Positions 31,196 through 40,434 of a stretch of 64,000 nt of DNA are shown piece by piece. Position numbers and translations under genes: made by a program. Position 1 is the stretch's first letter. Each line of letters begins with the position of its first letter. Origin of the DNA: Peronospora farinosa (lineage: Eukaryota > Oomycota > Peronosporomycetes > Peronosporales > Peronosporaceae); NCBI GenBank assembly GCA_947646735.1, contig CANTFK010000054.1:310001-374000 (forward strand), given 5' to 3'. The notes beneath the pieces were generated by a model, which saw nothing but the letters and a program-made list of their open reading frames with translations, did not search any database and was not told the DNA's origin.

Positions 31196-32440
31196 CAACG
31201 CAAGGTATCCTCGCCTTCCGGCGCTTCTTGCTCTCTCAGCTTCAGAACACCCTGTTTCCAAGCTTGGTGGGGGAGTATCTACGGATGGAATTGCGCCGAA
31301 ACTATTGATGATTGATTACGATGCGCATAAGGTTGCTGCCGATGCACCTAATACTGGTAATTTTGTGAACAACGGCATATCTACTCCTGACGCGATGCTT
31401 TCCATCGCGTCTTCCGTTGCCAATTTTGCTCCAAAGGAGAATACGTCGCCTGTAAGTTCGGCTGCAGTAACCGAATTCCTACTATTACGACAAGGAATCA
31501 CGCGTTTTGTGCGTGATGCATTACAAGAGTCAGTCGACAAGCAAAAGGAAAATGCTGACAGAAGAGGACGAAAGAATATGTTGATATTCGAGAAGGTGAA
31601 AGAGTATTGTTATCAACAAGTGGATTACCGAACACCTCAGTGACGAATTTGGGCGCTAATAAGTTAGCGCCAAGATATATTGGCCCATTTCGGGTTGTTA
31701 AGGTGCATGGTGACGCTTACACGCTAGACATACCTACATCTATGCGTTTGCACCCGACGTTCTACGTCGGGCGCCTCAAGGCTTACCTGCCGGCGGATCT
31801 CCCTTCGAATCTTCCCCGCTCTTCTGTGCCGGCTCGAAATCCGACATCTCTTGACGACGACGTTGACGACGACTGGGACCAAGTCCTGCCCGAACGCGTG
31901 CAGACTCGACCTGCTGGGGTCCTCCGAACGCAGTCGTCTCAAGCTGACGTAGGCGCTTAACTAGTACCAGCTGCTCACGTCGAGTCCGCTCAGCAGCTTC
32001 AGTCGCAGCATCCGCACGATCTTGAGCTCTCTTAGCCATCTCGCGAGCATCAAGTAGGGCATTCTTCGACTCCTCGACTTCAGCGCGGAGTAGGCGCAGC
32101 TCATCATTCGACTGTACAGGCGCCCGATTACGAGAATCGGCGCTCATCGCCAGAGGTCTTTCGTCGTGATGCTCCTCCTCCCTTAGTTGATGCATCGGGT
32201 GCGCGACGCTGGATTGTCGACCGAATTGTCGACTACGAGGATCACAAGCCCCAGACGCCGAGTAATAACTCGGCGCCCATGAAGAAGCGTGTCGAGAAAC
32301 ATTACAGGGTTCGCTAGTTGGAATATTCCCCGGCGGACGATACATGGGAGCCATCGAGTACGCTGTTCCAAGATGTATTAGACGTGGTCGAGGATTATGA
32401 GTCGCGTAGGAAGACGGCTATAGCGAGTGATGCTGCCGAT
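31196..32440 (+). pseudogene. Tether and chromodomain of element B pol
   Basis: After an acidic variable region (31305-31643), the tether block LAPRYIGPFRVVKVHGDAYTLDI and HPTFYVGRLKAYLP follows in another frame (31607-31960). Then comes a linker and a chromodomain (RRWIVDRIVDYEDH, then EKHYRVR, then LEYSPADDTWEP). A TAG at about 32315 sits where chromodomains have the conserved Trp, so this domain would be cut in half. Confidence 0.85.
31776..32354 (-). CDS. Antisense coiled-coil ORF of element B
   Basis: A 192-codon frame from the ATG at 32354 runs against gag-pol. Residues about 75-150 are a clear coiled coil (ELRLLRAEVEESKNALLDA, DAATEAAERTRREQLVLVK). It is followed by a basic tail. The coiled coil lies opposite the linker between tether and chromodomain, the same place as in element D. 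It lacks the long N-terminal region seen in D. Either it is a reduced version of the same accessory gene or both arise from how that linker is built. Function unknown. Confidence 0.45.
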   Translation of the reverse strand: MAPMYRPPGNIPTSEPCNVSRHASSWAPSYYSASGACDPRSRQFGRQSSVAHPMHQLREEEHHDERPLAMSADSRNRAPVQSNDELRLLRAEVEESKNALLDAREMAKRAQDRADAATEAAERTRREQLVLVKRLRQLETTAFGGPQQVESARVRAGLGPSRRQRRRQEMSDFEPAQKSGEDSKGDPPAGKP

Positions 32441-32579
32441 TCCATCCCCAATCTCGCGAGCCGTGATGCTCGCGAGCAACAGAACTTTGACGACGAGTCC
32501 CCGAGCGATTCCGAGATCTATTATGAGGCTCGAGAAAACTTGGATGGCATTTGCGACTATGTGGGTTGCCATAGCGAAT

Positions 32580-32658
32580 CGAATATGGCGCACGTGGGGA
32601 TCGAACCAGCGACATCACGATCAATAACTCAGTGGTTAACCACTGCACCAACGGAATG
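32580..32658 (-). mobile_element. tRNA-sized retroposed insert in element B
   Basis: A 79-bp block is flanked by ATAGCGAAT at 32571-32579 and 32659-32667. On the minus strand it has a Pol III A-box-like TGGTGCAGTGG (32640-32650) and a B box GGTTCGATCCC (32597-32607) at tRNA spacing. The acceptor stem does not pair well, so it is a degraded tRNA or a tRNA-head SINE, not a working tRNA gene. Confidence 0.6.
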
Positions 32659-32913
32659 ATAGCGAATGAAGAGTTTCTTCGTAGCGCTGATATAACGGTA
32701 TAGCGTCCACGGGATCAAGTGTGCGTCCGTGACTCGCGGTGTCTGCTCCCTGCAGATCTTACGATTGTTGTCGTCAGATATATCCTTGCGCGCGCGGCCA
32801 GGGTCATGCTGCTCAGTTGCGTGTCACTGAGCAGGTTCGAGGTTGTGTCGCTGCATCTTTGGTGATAAGAATCATTTTTAAGTTATGTGCTTACGTTGTA
32901 GTAAGCACAACTT

Positions 32914-32924
32914 AAAGAGGGGGG
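32914..32924 (+). other. Polypurine tract of element B
   Basis: AAAGAGGGGGG, three bases before the 3' LTR. Confidence 0.85.
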
Positions 32925-32927
32925 TGA

Positions 32928-33247
32928 TGTAATGGGGCAACCTTTTACATAAGTAGTTATAGGATTAATACATAATTACATAAGTAGGCATAGGGCAGTA
33001 TCCGATTAGTGGATACTGCGCGTCATTTTATTATTGGTTTATTATTGGGGTGCCAGACCCAATAATTAGCCAATAATAAATTGACTTCCATATTGAGTGG
33101 TTCCCATGAGCTAGGGAACATATTCGCACTTACTGCGAATTAAAACTAAAACAAAAATAAAAACAGAGTTATATTTACGAGTTAATTAAGAGCGTTTCCT
33201 CAACGCCCTTTTAGTGTAAGACGGTAACGGGTCCTTAGCCCGTTACA
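32928..33247 (+). repeat. Element B 3' LTR
   Basis: 320 bp, identical to the 5' LTR except for three transitions (positions equivalent to 25827, about 26007 and about 26089). Confidence 0.95.
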
Positions 33248-33252
33248 GCGAC
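33248..33252. repeat. Target-site duplication, right copy (element B)
   Basis: GCGAC, matched by 25814-25818. The original target was the base of a hairpin in element D. Confidence 0.88.
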
Positions 33253-33342
33253 AGTGGTGCTCACATCACTGTCGAAATTTTACAGTCGGCTCTAGATCAG
33301 GCCGACATGAAAGAGCATCGGCGAAGACGTTAAGTCGTCCCG

Positions 33343-33882
33343 TTACTCCACGGAGAAGTTGTACTCCGCGAAGAACGACAACCATCTCGCCATTCGTTGC
33401 GAGAGGTGTGGACTATTTACAGCTGTGCGTAGTGACGCATGGTCTGTATATACAATGAACGGTCTATCGCCTAAGAGATAGACGCGAGACTTAGCCAGTT
33501 CATACTTCATGGCAAGGAGTTCCTTTTCATGCACCGGGTAATTCCGCTCAGCCGGTTGCAGCTGACGCGATTGATAACAGACGACACGCTCGACGCCGTC
33601 TGTATCATATTGCATCAGTGCACAGCCGATTGCAAAATCACTGGCGTCACAGACCACATGAAATGGTCTGTCTTGATCGGCAATCGCCAATACTGGCGAT
33701 TGCATCAAGCTTTGCTTGATACGTTCAAAGGAACGCTGACAGTCAGCGTTCCAATTCCACTTTACATTTTTCTTTAGTAAACCATAAAGATGTACTGTCA
33801 TTTCGGCGTAGTTGCGCGAATACTTGTGCAAGTACGCCGCTAGCCCAAGGAACTTCCTTAGTCTCTTGACATCGAATGGCAC
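33343..33882 (-). pseudogene. RNase H of element D
   Basis: LGLAAYLHKYSRNYAEM (connection) is followed by FHVVCDASDFAIGCALM (Asp), HEKELLAMKYELAKS (Glu) and IVYTDHASLRTAVNSP (Asp), and it ends at SFFAEYNFSVE with a stop. The catalytic residues are intact. The next downstream part was displaced to 25.8 kb by element B. Confidence 0.92.
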
Positions 33883-33971
33883 TGGCCAGTCGGTGATCGC
33901 CTTGATCTTTTCTGGATCAGGGCGTACGCCGTTCTTTCCGACGATGCTGGTATTTCGCTAGCTGCGAATAT

Positions 33972-34196
33972 TCACTTCTTAAAGTTGGCGTACAACTTAT
34001 GCTCGCGCATAAGTGTAAGAATCTTACGGACGTGGAGTCTATGGACTTCCACGTCTGTTTTCCCGTCCATAGCCCGACTATGGACGAACACATCATCGAA
34101 GTAACTCGGTGCGAATTCGCGCACCGGTCTCAATACATGTGAGACGCATCTATTGAATGTGGCTGGTGCATTACTAAGCTCTTGCGGCATCACCAA
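33972..34196 (-). pseudogene. RT palm of element D
   Basis: [16 protein letters not shown] and SYFDDVFVHSR (the catalytic YFDD box) lie in a frame of their own, with the thumb block REHKLYANFKK. MPQELS replaces the usual MPQGLK. Confidence 0.9.
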
Positions 34197-34225
34197 CCAT
34201 TCCTAGAGTATACCACTGGGAGTGC

Positions 34226-35800
34226 TCACTGCTGTGTACGGGATGTCCCGTCACGCATTAGGATCTGATAGAAATCATCCATCAGATCCATGGACGAAAA
34301 GATGGTACTCTTAGACATACCATCTATGATTACGTCCTTTCTCGGTATCGGCGTTTGCGCCGGTATCGTTGCAGCGTTCAACTTGTTGAACGCGTGTACT
34401 ACCGGCCACCCTCCTGTGGCCTTGCGCACACAGAAGGTCGGAGAGCTGTGAGGTGAAGTTGACTCCCTCAGAAGGCCCGCTGCTAGTCGATCGGCAAAGA
34501 ACTTGTCGATCGCCTCGACCTGTTCCCGAGGCAGTGGCCACTGCTTCATGACACAATAGTTTGTGCCAGGAATAAGGTCGATCTCGTGTCGAATACCTTT
34601 ATCCTTAGGCAACTCGCACGGAACGGATTCAGGGAATACATCCTTGAAGTCGACCAAATCCTTGTACAAAGGATTTGACTTCAGCGACTCCCAGGATTGC
34701 GATGTATATCGCTCAATCCGAGTCTTCTCATCAAGGACACTGTCGTCCATTGATGAGCTACTGAGAACCCGTTCGTTCTCGACAAAAACTGTTGCTGACC
34801 GAATGTCAGTCATGTACTCTTCCTCTGTGACGAGCACACAGATCTGCTTGACTTTGCCACTACGCAGATCACGCAAGAACCTTTTAGGTTCTAGCGTAGG
34901 CAACTGAGTTATCTCCGAAGTTAGCTTCGGAGGTGCGATCAGATCAAGCGTATAAGTGCCTACGTTTGATCCGTCATTAACCAAGACGTTCAAAGTCTCG
35001 GTTACTTCCTGGGCACTTATTCCCTCAGGGCACTGGGGACTTATTCCCTCGGTGATTATCTCCTGGGGACTTATTCCCGCAGGCTCGATGGATATTGTTC
35101 CATCGACTTCCTCTAGCTGTGGTGGCGCAACCACAGCAAGATCCTCTACGATCAACTCTACAATTGATCTAGGATTACCTTGTTGCCGCTTCTGGGCAAC
35201 CGGTGTACTCTTCGGTGAATGCTGCCCTCTAGGCGACCATTCATGTCCCGGTCCACTCGACTTATTTGTGTAATGGACCTTCGGCGCTGCCTGTACTTGT
35301 GCACAGACGACAACAGCTTGCTCCACAGCGTGACTGTTTGTCACGCTGAGTTCTTGTGCAGTCGTGCTAACGACCGAATCACAAGTGAGGCCATCACACT
35401 CACTCGTAGTATATTCACACGCTTTTGAACGCTCCAATACGTTTATCAGATGGACATCTGATGAACAAGCGGCAGGCATCTTCACGGTTCGATGCTGCCA
35501 GCTGACCCATGGCTCATACCTTCTGAGCCATGGTAATCCTAGGATGACATCAAATTTGTCATCCAGGTCAAGTACGATGAAATCATCATCGTACTTTTTG
35601 CCTTCAAGCGTGTAGTGAATTCCCACTACACGTATCTTTACTGTTACGGATGCGCCAGTTGCGAGGCGCACCGTCATCCTCGTTGGAGAGGTCTCGCGCT
35701 CAACATATTTGAGCCTACGACCATCTAGCGATTGGCGTCAGACAAAGTTGTTCGAAGCCCCACAATCAACTAGGGCGAATAGTGACATGTTCTTTGTCAC
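34226..35800 (-). pseudogene. Protease, linker and RT start of element D pol
   Basis: Upstream of the ATG at 35677 the same frame encodes the active site LVDCGASNNFV (Cys in place of Ser/Thr of DSG/DTG). A TGA follows, and then MTVRLATGASVTVKIRVVG and DVILGLPWLRRYEPWVSW. A long linker includes a short repeat of EGISPQ/EGISAQ (about 34995-35090). Then come EIDLIPGTNYCV, PLPREQVEAID and the RT blocks [20 protein letters not shown] and IFSSMDLMDDFYQILM, ending at a frameshift near 34240. Protease to RT is one frame here, unlike in A. Confidence 0.9.
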
Positions 35801-35933
35801 TTCGATTTTCAAGGTGATGAGGGATACCTCATCACTGGGAGCGGCAGCACACAGTGACTGTGTGTTAGAGCAACCCTCGTCAAGACTCCCGCCAACTCTC
35901 TTGACGTTGCTGGATCAGTAGGACGCTCCGCCC

Positions 35934-36122
35934 CTACTGAACCCGACCGTTTATTGATGGTCCACCACGTTGTTGCGATTTCGCAGCAACGTGAGACCCA
36001 CGTCTCTGGCCCTTCTTGGCAGACGATCGGTCGTCACTCCCAGTGTTACGAGACACTGGGCGTGGGGCACTACACTCATAAGCGTAGTGGCCCAACTTCT
36101 GACAGCGATTGCACTTTTGCAA
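35934..36122 (-). pseudogene. Gag zinc knuckle of element D
   Basis: CNRCQKLGHYAYEC is a full CX2CX4HX4C knuckle. It lies in the same frame as capsid but after a TGA at about 36147. Protease follows in the +1 frame, the same arrangement as in element B. Confidence 0.85.
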
Positions 36123-36146
36123 TCGCTTGTAGCCTGGAGAGCGAGG

Positions 36147-37151
36147 TCACTCGCTCTCTACATAGGATAGATCCATTGGTTCTGGACCTCCGCCCTCCTG
36201 TCGTCTCGGTGGACGATAGGACCCCGAGTGGACATGAGCCTGTTGTAGGCTGAAGTCCTTCTGTTTCGCTGCAGAGATCGCTTGATCCAGCGATTCTAGT
36301 TCCAAGCGGAACAGGTGGGTCTTAACAGGACCATCTGTCAGACCCTTGATGAACACAGTAACTTGCGTGTGTTCATCGATTGGGTTCAGTACGATACAGC
36401 TAACGAGGTATCGTACGTGTTGGGCGTAAGCGTGTATATCACGCTTACCCTGATTCAAATCCAGGAGCTCAGCCCGAGCCCTGAATTCAGCGCGAGGCGG
36501 TTCAAACGTGTGTTTGAGCCGCTCCTTGAAGACGTCATACGTTGGGAAAACGTATGGGTCATGCAGTTTGAGCCCTAAGGCCCAAGTTTTGGCACGTCCT
36601 GCCACGTTCGACATGGCGAACTTGACCTTCATCGCATCGTAATCGATGCGACAAGCCTCAATGGCATCATCGAGTTCGACGAACCATCTTAACAAGGAGT
36701 CGCTTTCCACTGCCTTGTACTTGGAGACATCAATCTTCAAGGACTCGGGTCGACGTGTATACGTCGACCCGGCAGCAACAGCACTAGCCTGCTGTTGTCT
36801 CAACAGTTCAGACTGTTAAGAACACTGCTGCATCAACAAGTCAGCTTGTTGAGCGCCTTGTTCTCTCAACAGGTCAACCTGTTGAAAACCTTGCTCCGGT
36901 AGCAAGGTGAATTTCTTTACAACTTCGTTAAGTTCATGTTGTATGAACTTGGCGATGGTTGCATGTTGGTCGTCTCCGCTAAGAGAGAGCAACATGGCAC
37001 CAACGGCAGGGTTGCCGATGGTTTCAGCCATACGCTGAACCGCATTCCATTCGAGGTCACTCAAATGGCGGAAATCATCACGCAACGCGTGATGACGTTC
37101 ATCACCCGCTGATTCCATAGCGGATGGTGCGGTGGTCGCTGAACGGACCAC
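36147..37151 (-). pseudogene. Gag of element D
   Basis: The frame opens at 37151 and is cut by a stop near 36813. Before the stop is a Gln/Leu-rich run with LLREQGAQQADLLMQQ repeats. After it comes capsid (LKIDVSKYKAVESDSLLRWFVELDDAI, AKTWALGLKLHDPYVFPTYDVFKERL, LLDLNQGKRDIHAYAQHVRYL) and the GPEPMDLS hinge also present in B. It is clearly related to, but diverged from, the Gag of A and B. Confidence 0.88.
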
Positions 37152-37163
37152 GAAGTGCTACCA
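37148..37163 (-). other. Primer binding site of element D
   Basis: On the minus strand TGGTAGCACTTCGTGG, two bases after the LTR. Confidence 0.78.
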
Positions 37164-37165
37164 GG

Positions 37166-37623
37166 TATAATGGGGCAACCTTCGACTATACTGATTACAG
37201 TATAGTCTACTTTCACTGATTACAGTGAAAGCAGGTGCCTCAATTACCTCTCTTACACAAGAGCAGAGGAAGCTTTACTTCTAAACAAACGCTTAGAAGT
37301 AGAGGAAAAGAAAACTGTATTTAATATAGTTAACTATCTAATAAAACTAATCTGTTATAGCCTATGTTAACTATATTAAACTACAACTATGTATGTCGAC
37401 AACTTGCCCTCCACTCATTGCGCGTGTCCATCGGTCATTGGTCAGCGCGTTGGTTGATATGATGGCCCATATCAACCAATGAGAGGGCATCTCCAACTTC
37501 AAGAAGATCTAGGGACAATATTATAAGAAAAGATAATATTGTCAAATATTATTAGTTATAATAATATTTTTATTGACACTTCATATAAGTGTCAATATAA
37601 TGTAACGGGCTCACCCCGTTACA
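37166..37623 (-). repeat. Element D 5' LTR
   Basis: 458 bp. It carries TA instead of TG at its plus-strand start, so the LTR edge next to the PBS is mutated. Otherwise it differs from the 3' LTR by five substitutions and one indel. Confidence 0.93.
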
Positions 37624-37628
37624 GTTAC
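37624..37628. repeat. Target-site duplication, right copy (element D)
   Basis: GTTAC, matched by 22018-22022. Confidence 0.85.
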
Positions 37629-38900
37629 ACAACGGTTGTATATCATACGTAATTATAACTATTTTATTTTTTATACTCTCCTTTAAGGATGTATTAAGTG
37701 TGGATGTTGAGATATGTTATCGCTTATATCGTACCCTATCGATTAGGGCTTAACAACCGATATCGCCGTCCTAAGTACATCATACACAGATGTGTAGATG
37801 GACAATCAATCAATAATGAAGCCTGTATATTATAGCTACTATTATTGTACGATTGTTAATTAAAGCGCTAAAAGGCGAGGAAAGACGAGAAGCGAAGTAA
37901 AGAGAAGTAAAGCAAGTGTGCAGTAGCTAGCAAATTGCAGAGTAAGTGAGTTCGGCATCATGCGTAAGTACATGTAGTCTACATCTAAGTTTATATTTTC
38001 TATAGCCATCCTATCATTCTGATGGGATAAGCTTTCTACATTATCCTAGCTGTTGTTAGCTATTATCATGCCTGGATACGACAACTCATCCGTCACTATT
38101 AGACAACTTACTTTGGGATGGTCAATGAGGCGTATCACGTCAGCATCGATATCATCAATAACTATAATAGTGACTTAGCAAGTGTAGGGTACTTAGGGTA
38201 GTTTTTTCCATATTAATGCATAAATAAAATCAGTTCTCATACTAATTATTGAGCATAAGCTTTTAAAAGGGCTTATTTCTTAGGTTTGGTTCATAAAACG
38301 GTTAGCTCTTAGCTTAGCTTTTGCACTCTGTGCGTGTGTTGTCTAAGCCTTCAAAAGTTTCCAAGCTTGTTGAGCATAAGCTCGTTGACTGTAGAAGTAT
38401 TCCGAAAGTTTGTAGACAGAGTATACTTTGTAGTCGTTTTTTTAATTCCTTAGAACTAAGCGACTTTAAGCTGTCAAGTTTGGCTAGTTCATAAAAAACT
38501 AAAAGGCTTTCAGCCTATAAACCTTCCTCCGACTTAAAGAAAGCAAAGAAGCTCCGCTACAAAAGTCTTGTCATTGTCGTCGTCCTACGATACTTGTCAA
38601 AAGGGGGAGCAAAACATTCTGAATAAATTACATTCCAACAAAATTGAAATGATGGGCTAATTAGCAAGAAAGTGTCGGATGATTGGCGCTTCTCATCTTT
38701 TTAATTATACTTTTCATTTCCGTATACAGTAGAACCTGTTTAGAAGATACTGCCTTATGTATAGTCTGTTTATACAGATAAAATCCTCCACACCCTAGCA
38801 CAACTCCATACTGGAATTAATCATCCTCCATAATCGTTTATCCGATATATTTCTTTCGTACCCACAACTTTCCTTAACTAATTTCTCTACATACGTGCTA
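37629..38900. other. AT-rich intergenic stretch
   Basis: No ORF or element end is visible. A purine-rich stretch (37880-37920) is the only local composition feature. Confidence 0.5.
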
Positions 38901-39095
38901 CTTAATGTATGTATGTGAACGCGTTTCGCGAGCCGTCTTGCCACAAAAGTGGCTCAACTTCCGCAAGCGTCGGGCTATCTCTCGTTTTTTACGGTTCTCT
39001 TTTTTCTCGGCAAGGGTCCATTAAGCGGCGCGTTCACTATAAGCGCTCGGTTAAGTCCGTCCAGGCTGCACGATCATGTGCACAGAGGCGAAGGA

Positions 39096-39109
39096 GGTAC
39101 AGGTCTGGG
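39096..39109. repeat. Target-site duplication, left copy (SINE)
   Basis: GGTACAGGTCTGGG, identical to 39349-39362. Confidence 0.88.
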
Positions 39110-39348
39110 TTTAATACGTGTCATTATACTTATTATATCAGATTAAGGTTTTTATTAATTTCGCTAGGAGAGGTCAGTAGAATTCGTTCTGAAAGGTTAT
39201 TAACTTCGCTTTTAAAGAGGTCGGGTGTGCTCCCATAATACCAGGGGCCCAAAAGTATCGGAAAGTCTTGCGCGAGTGGGAATCGATTCCGTGACCGCTG
39301 GGTAATCAGGTCGGTGCGTAACTGCTGCGCCGGGGGGGGGGGCCAAAA
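39110..39348 (-). mobile_element. tRNA-derived SINE inserted in the LINE C-terminus
   Basis: 239 bp bounded by a perfect 14-bp duplication. On the minus strand the head has a C11 run (39332-39342), an A-box-like GCGCAGCAGTTACGC (39316-39330) and a B-box-like GGAATCGATTCCC (39278-39290). An unrelated body and an AT-rich tail (TATAATAAGTATAATG) follow. The LINE reading frame resumes on the other side, which confirms the insertion. Confidence 0.85.
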
Positions 39349-39362
39349 GGTACAGGTCTGGG
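39349..39362. repeat. Target-site duplication, right copy (SINE)
   Basis: GGTACAGGTCTGGG, identical to 39096-39109. Confidence 0.88.
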
Positions 39363-39987
39363 ACACGTTGAAGACGATGTCCTGCAGAAAGTGTTTGAAG
39401 GTCGGCATCGAGGACCATCGGCAGCGTAAGTCGGTGTCTGCCTCTCCGTTTTGCCGGTCTCGCTGGGAGTGAAGTAAGTTGCCATGAGGCGGTATGCCGG
39501 TATGCCGGTATGCCGGCAGGTCTGCAGAGGATATGACCAAAAGGCTCCATCGGCTGCGAAGCAAGTGATATCGGAGTGTCTGGGTTTCGGTACGAGCGTA
39601 AAGCTTGTCATTGCAAATCGTGGCTGGATAACGTACTCCGATCACTTTGCGCAGCTGTTGACGATACAAACTTTCGAGGCTTTGTAGCACGGAATTGGTA
39701 AGGACCCAGGTCCCGCAGTTGTAAAGGAGTATCGGCAATACGTAGCATTTGTAAAGGCGAAGGAGCGTAGCTTCCGAAGTCTTCGATGGCCGGAGCCAAA
39801 CTTTCCACATGCGGTGGAGTGCGGCAGTCGCTAAGTTGTTACGGCGGGATACGTCCTCGGCGTCGACGAGGAGAGAACCTAATTTGCGCGTAATACGCCA
39901 CTCTTCATCTTTGGCACGTGTGATCCGATTGGACTGCGCGGTTAAGCTGCGTTGTAAGATGGTGTGTTCGGTCTTGGACGTGTTCAT
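39363..39987 (-). pseudogene. LINE pol C-terminal region
   Basis: NTSKTEHTILQRS, TRKLGSLLVDAEDVSRRNNLA, LRLYKCYVLPILLYNCGTWVLT and LYRQQLRKVIGVRYP are the conserved post-RT blocks of this LINE class. The ORF seems to run on to 39133, but its last 75 or so residues are SINE sequence. Confidence 0.85.
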
Positions 39988-40230
39988 CTAAAGTGCTCAT
40001 TTGGCCAGGATGGCTGGGGCTACAGTTTCGATCAGGGTAGCAATTTCGGCGCTTCGGCAAGCAAAGTCGGCGTCATCGGCGTACACGATCATGTCAGCGA
40101 GGAGATCGTGGGGTACGTCGAGTTGGCCGGCAAGATCTCGTAAAGCTGCTTCGAGGTATACAACAAAAAGAACAGGGGAAAGTGAGTCACCTTGAGGAGT
40201 ACCTGTATTGCTTTCAAATGGTGAGAGTAG

Positions 40231-40434
40231 TCATTTGCCGAGTCGGAGGGAGAGCATTGTGTCTCGAAGAAGTAGTCGGATCAGCCGAAATTCGTCATCA
40301 TCGAGAATTGTCTTGAGTACGGAGATAAGTTTGTCGCGGTTGACGATGGCAAAAGCACGTGAGAGGTCGATCCCAAGAAAAAGAACTTTTACTTGTATCT
40401 CTGAGCGCGTGCTGCTACCCACATGTGAGCTCAC
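40231..40434 (-). pseudogene. LINE RT catalytic block relic
   Basis: KVLFLGIDLSRAFAIVNRDKL carries the first RT Asp; the usual AFD is AFA here. LRDTMLSLRLGK follows. RT parts up to 40994 lie in other frames. Confidence 0.78.

Larger units (their letters stand above)
25819..33247 (+). mobile_element. Element B: complete-length Ty3/gypsy chromovirus nested in D
   Basis: 7429 bp with two 320-bp LTRs (25819-26138, 32928-33247) that differ at three positions, all transitions (about 0.9%). It has a PBS, a polypurine tract and a GCGAC duplication. The order is Gag, protease, repeat linker, RT, RNase H, integrase, tether, chromodomain. It lies in D between RNase H and integrase, in the opposite orientation. 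Despite the young LTRs, pol has several stops and frame changes, so this copy cannot make its own full polyprotein. Confidence 0.96.
22023..37623 (-). mobile_element. Element D: Ty3/gypsy chromovirus, split by element B
   Basis: Two LTRs of 459 and 458 bp bound it and a 5-bp duplication GTTAC flanks it. On the minus strand the order is LTR, PBS, Gag, zinc knuckle, protease, linker, RT, RNase H, [element B], integrase, tether, chromodomain, polypurine tract, LTR. Without B the element is about 8.17 kb. Gag, protease and RT are broken by stops and frame changes. A long open frame on the opposite strand fills the space between the chromodomain and the 3' LTR. The LTRs differ by six substitutions and one indel (about 1.3%). 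Confidence 0.95.

Noticed and set aside
32318..32659. 113-codon ORF ending HVGIEPATSRS...
   Set aside because: The first half is the chromodomain end; the last third is translation of a tRNA-like sequence, a familiar artefact.
39133..39362. C-terminal 75 residues of the LINE ORF
   Set aside because: This is SINE sequence; the true LINE C-terminus continues at about 39035-39105.
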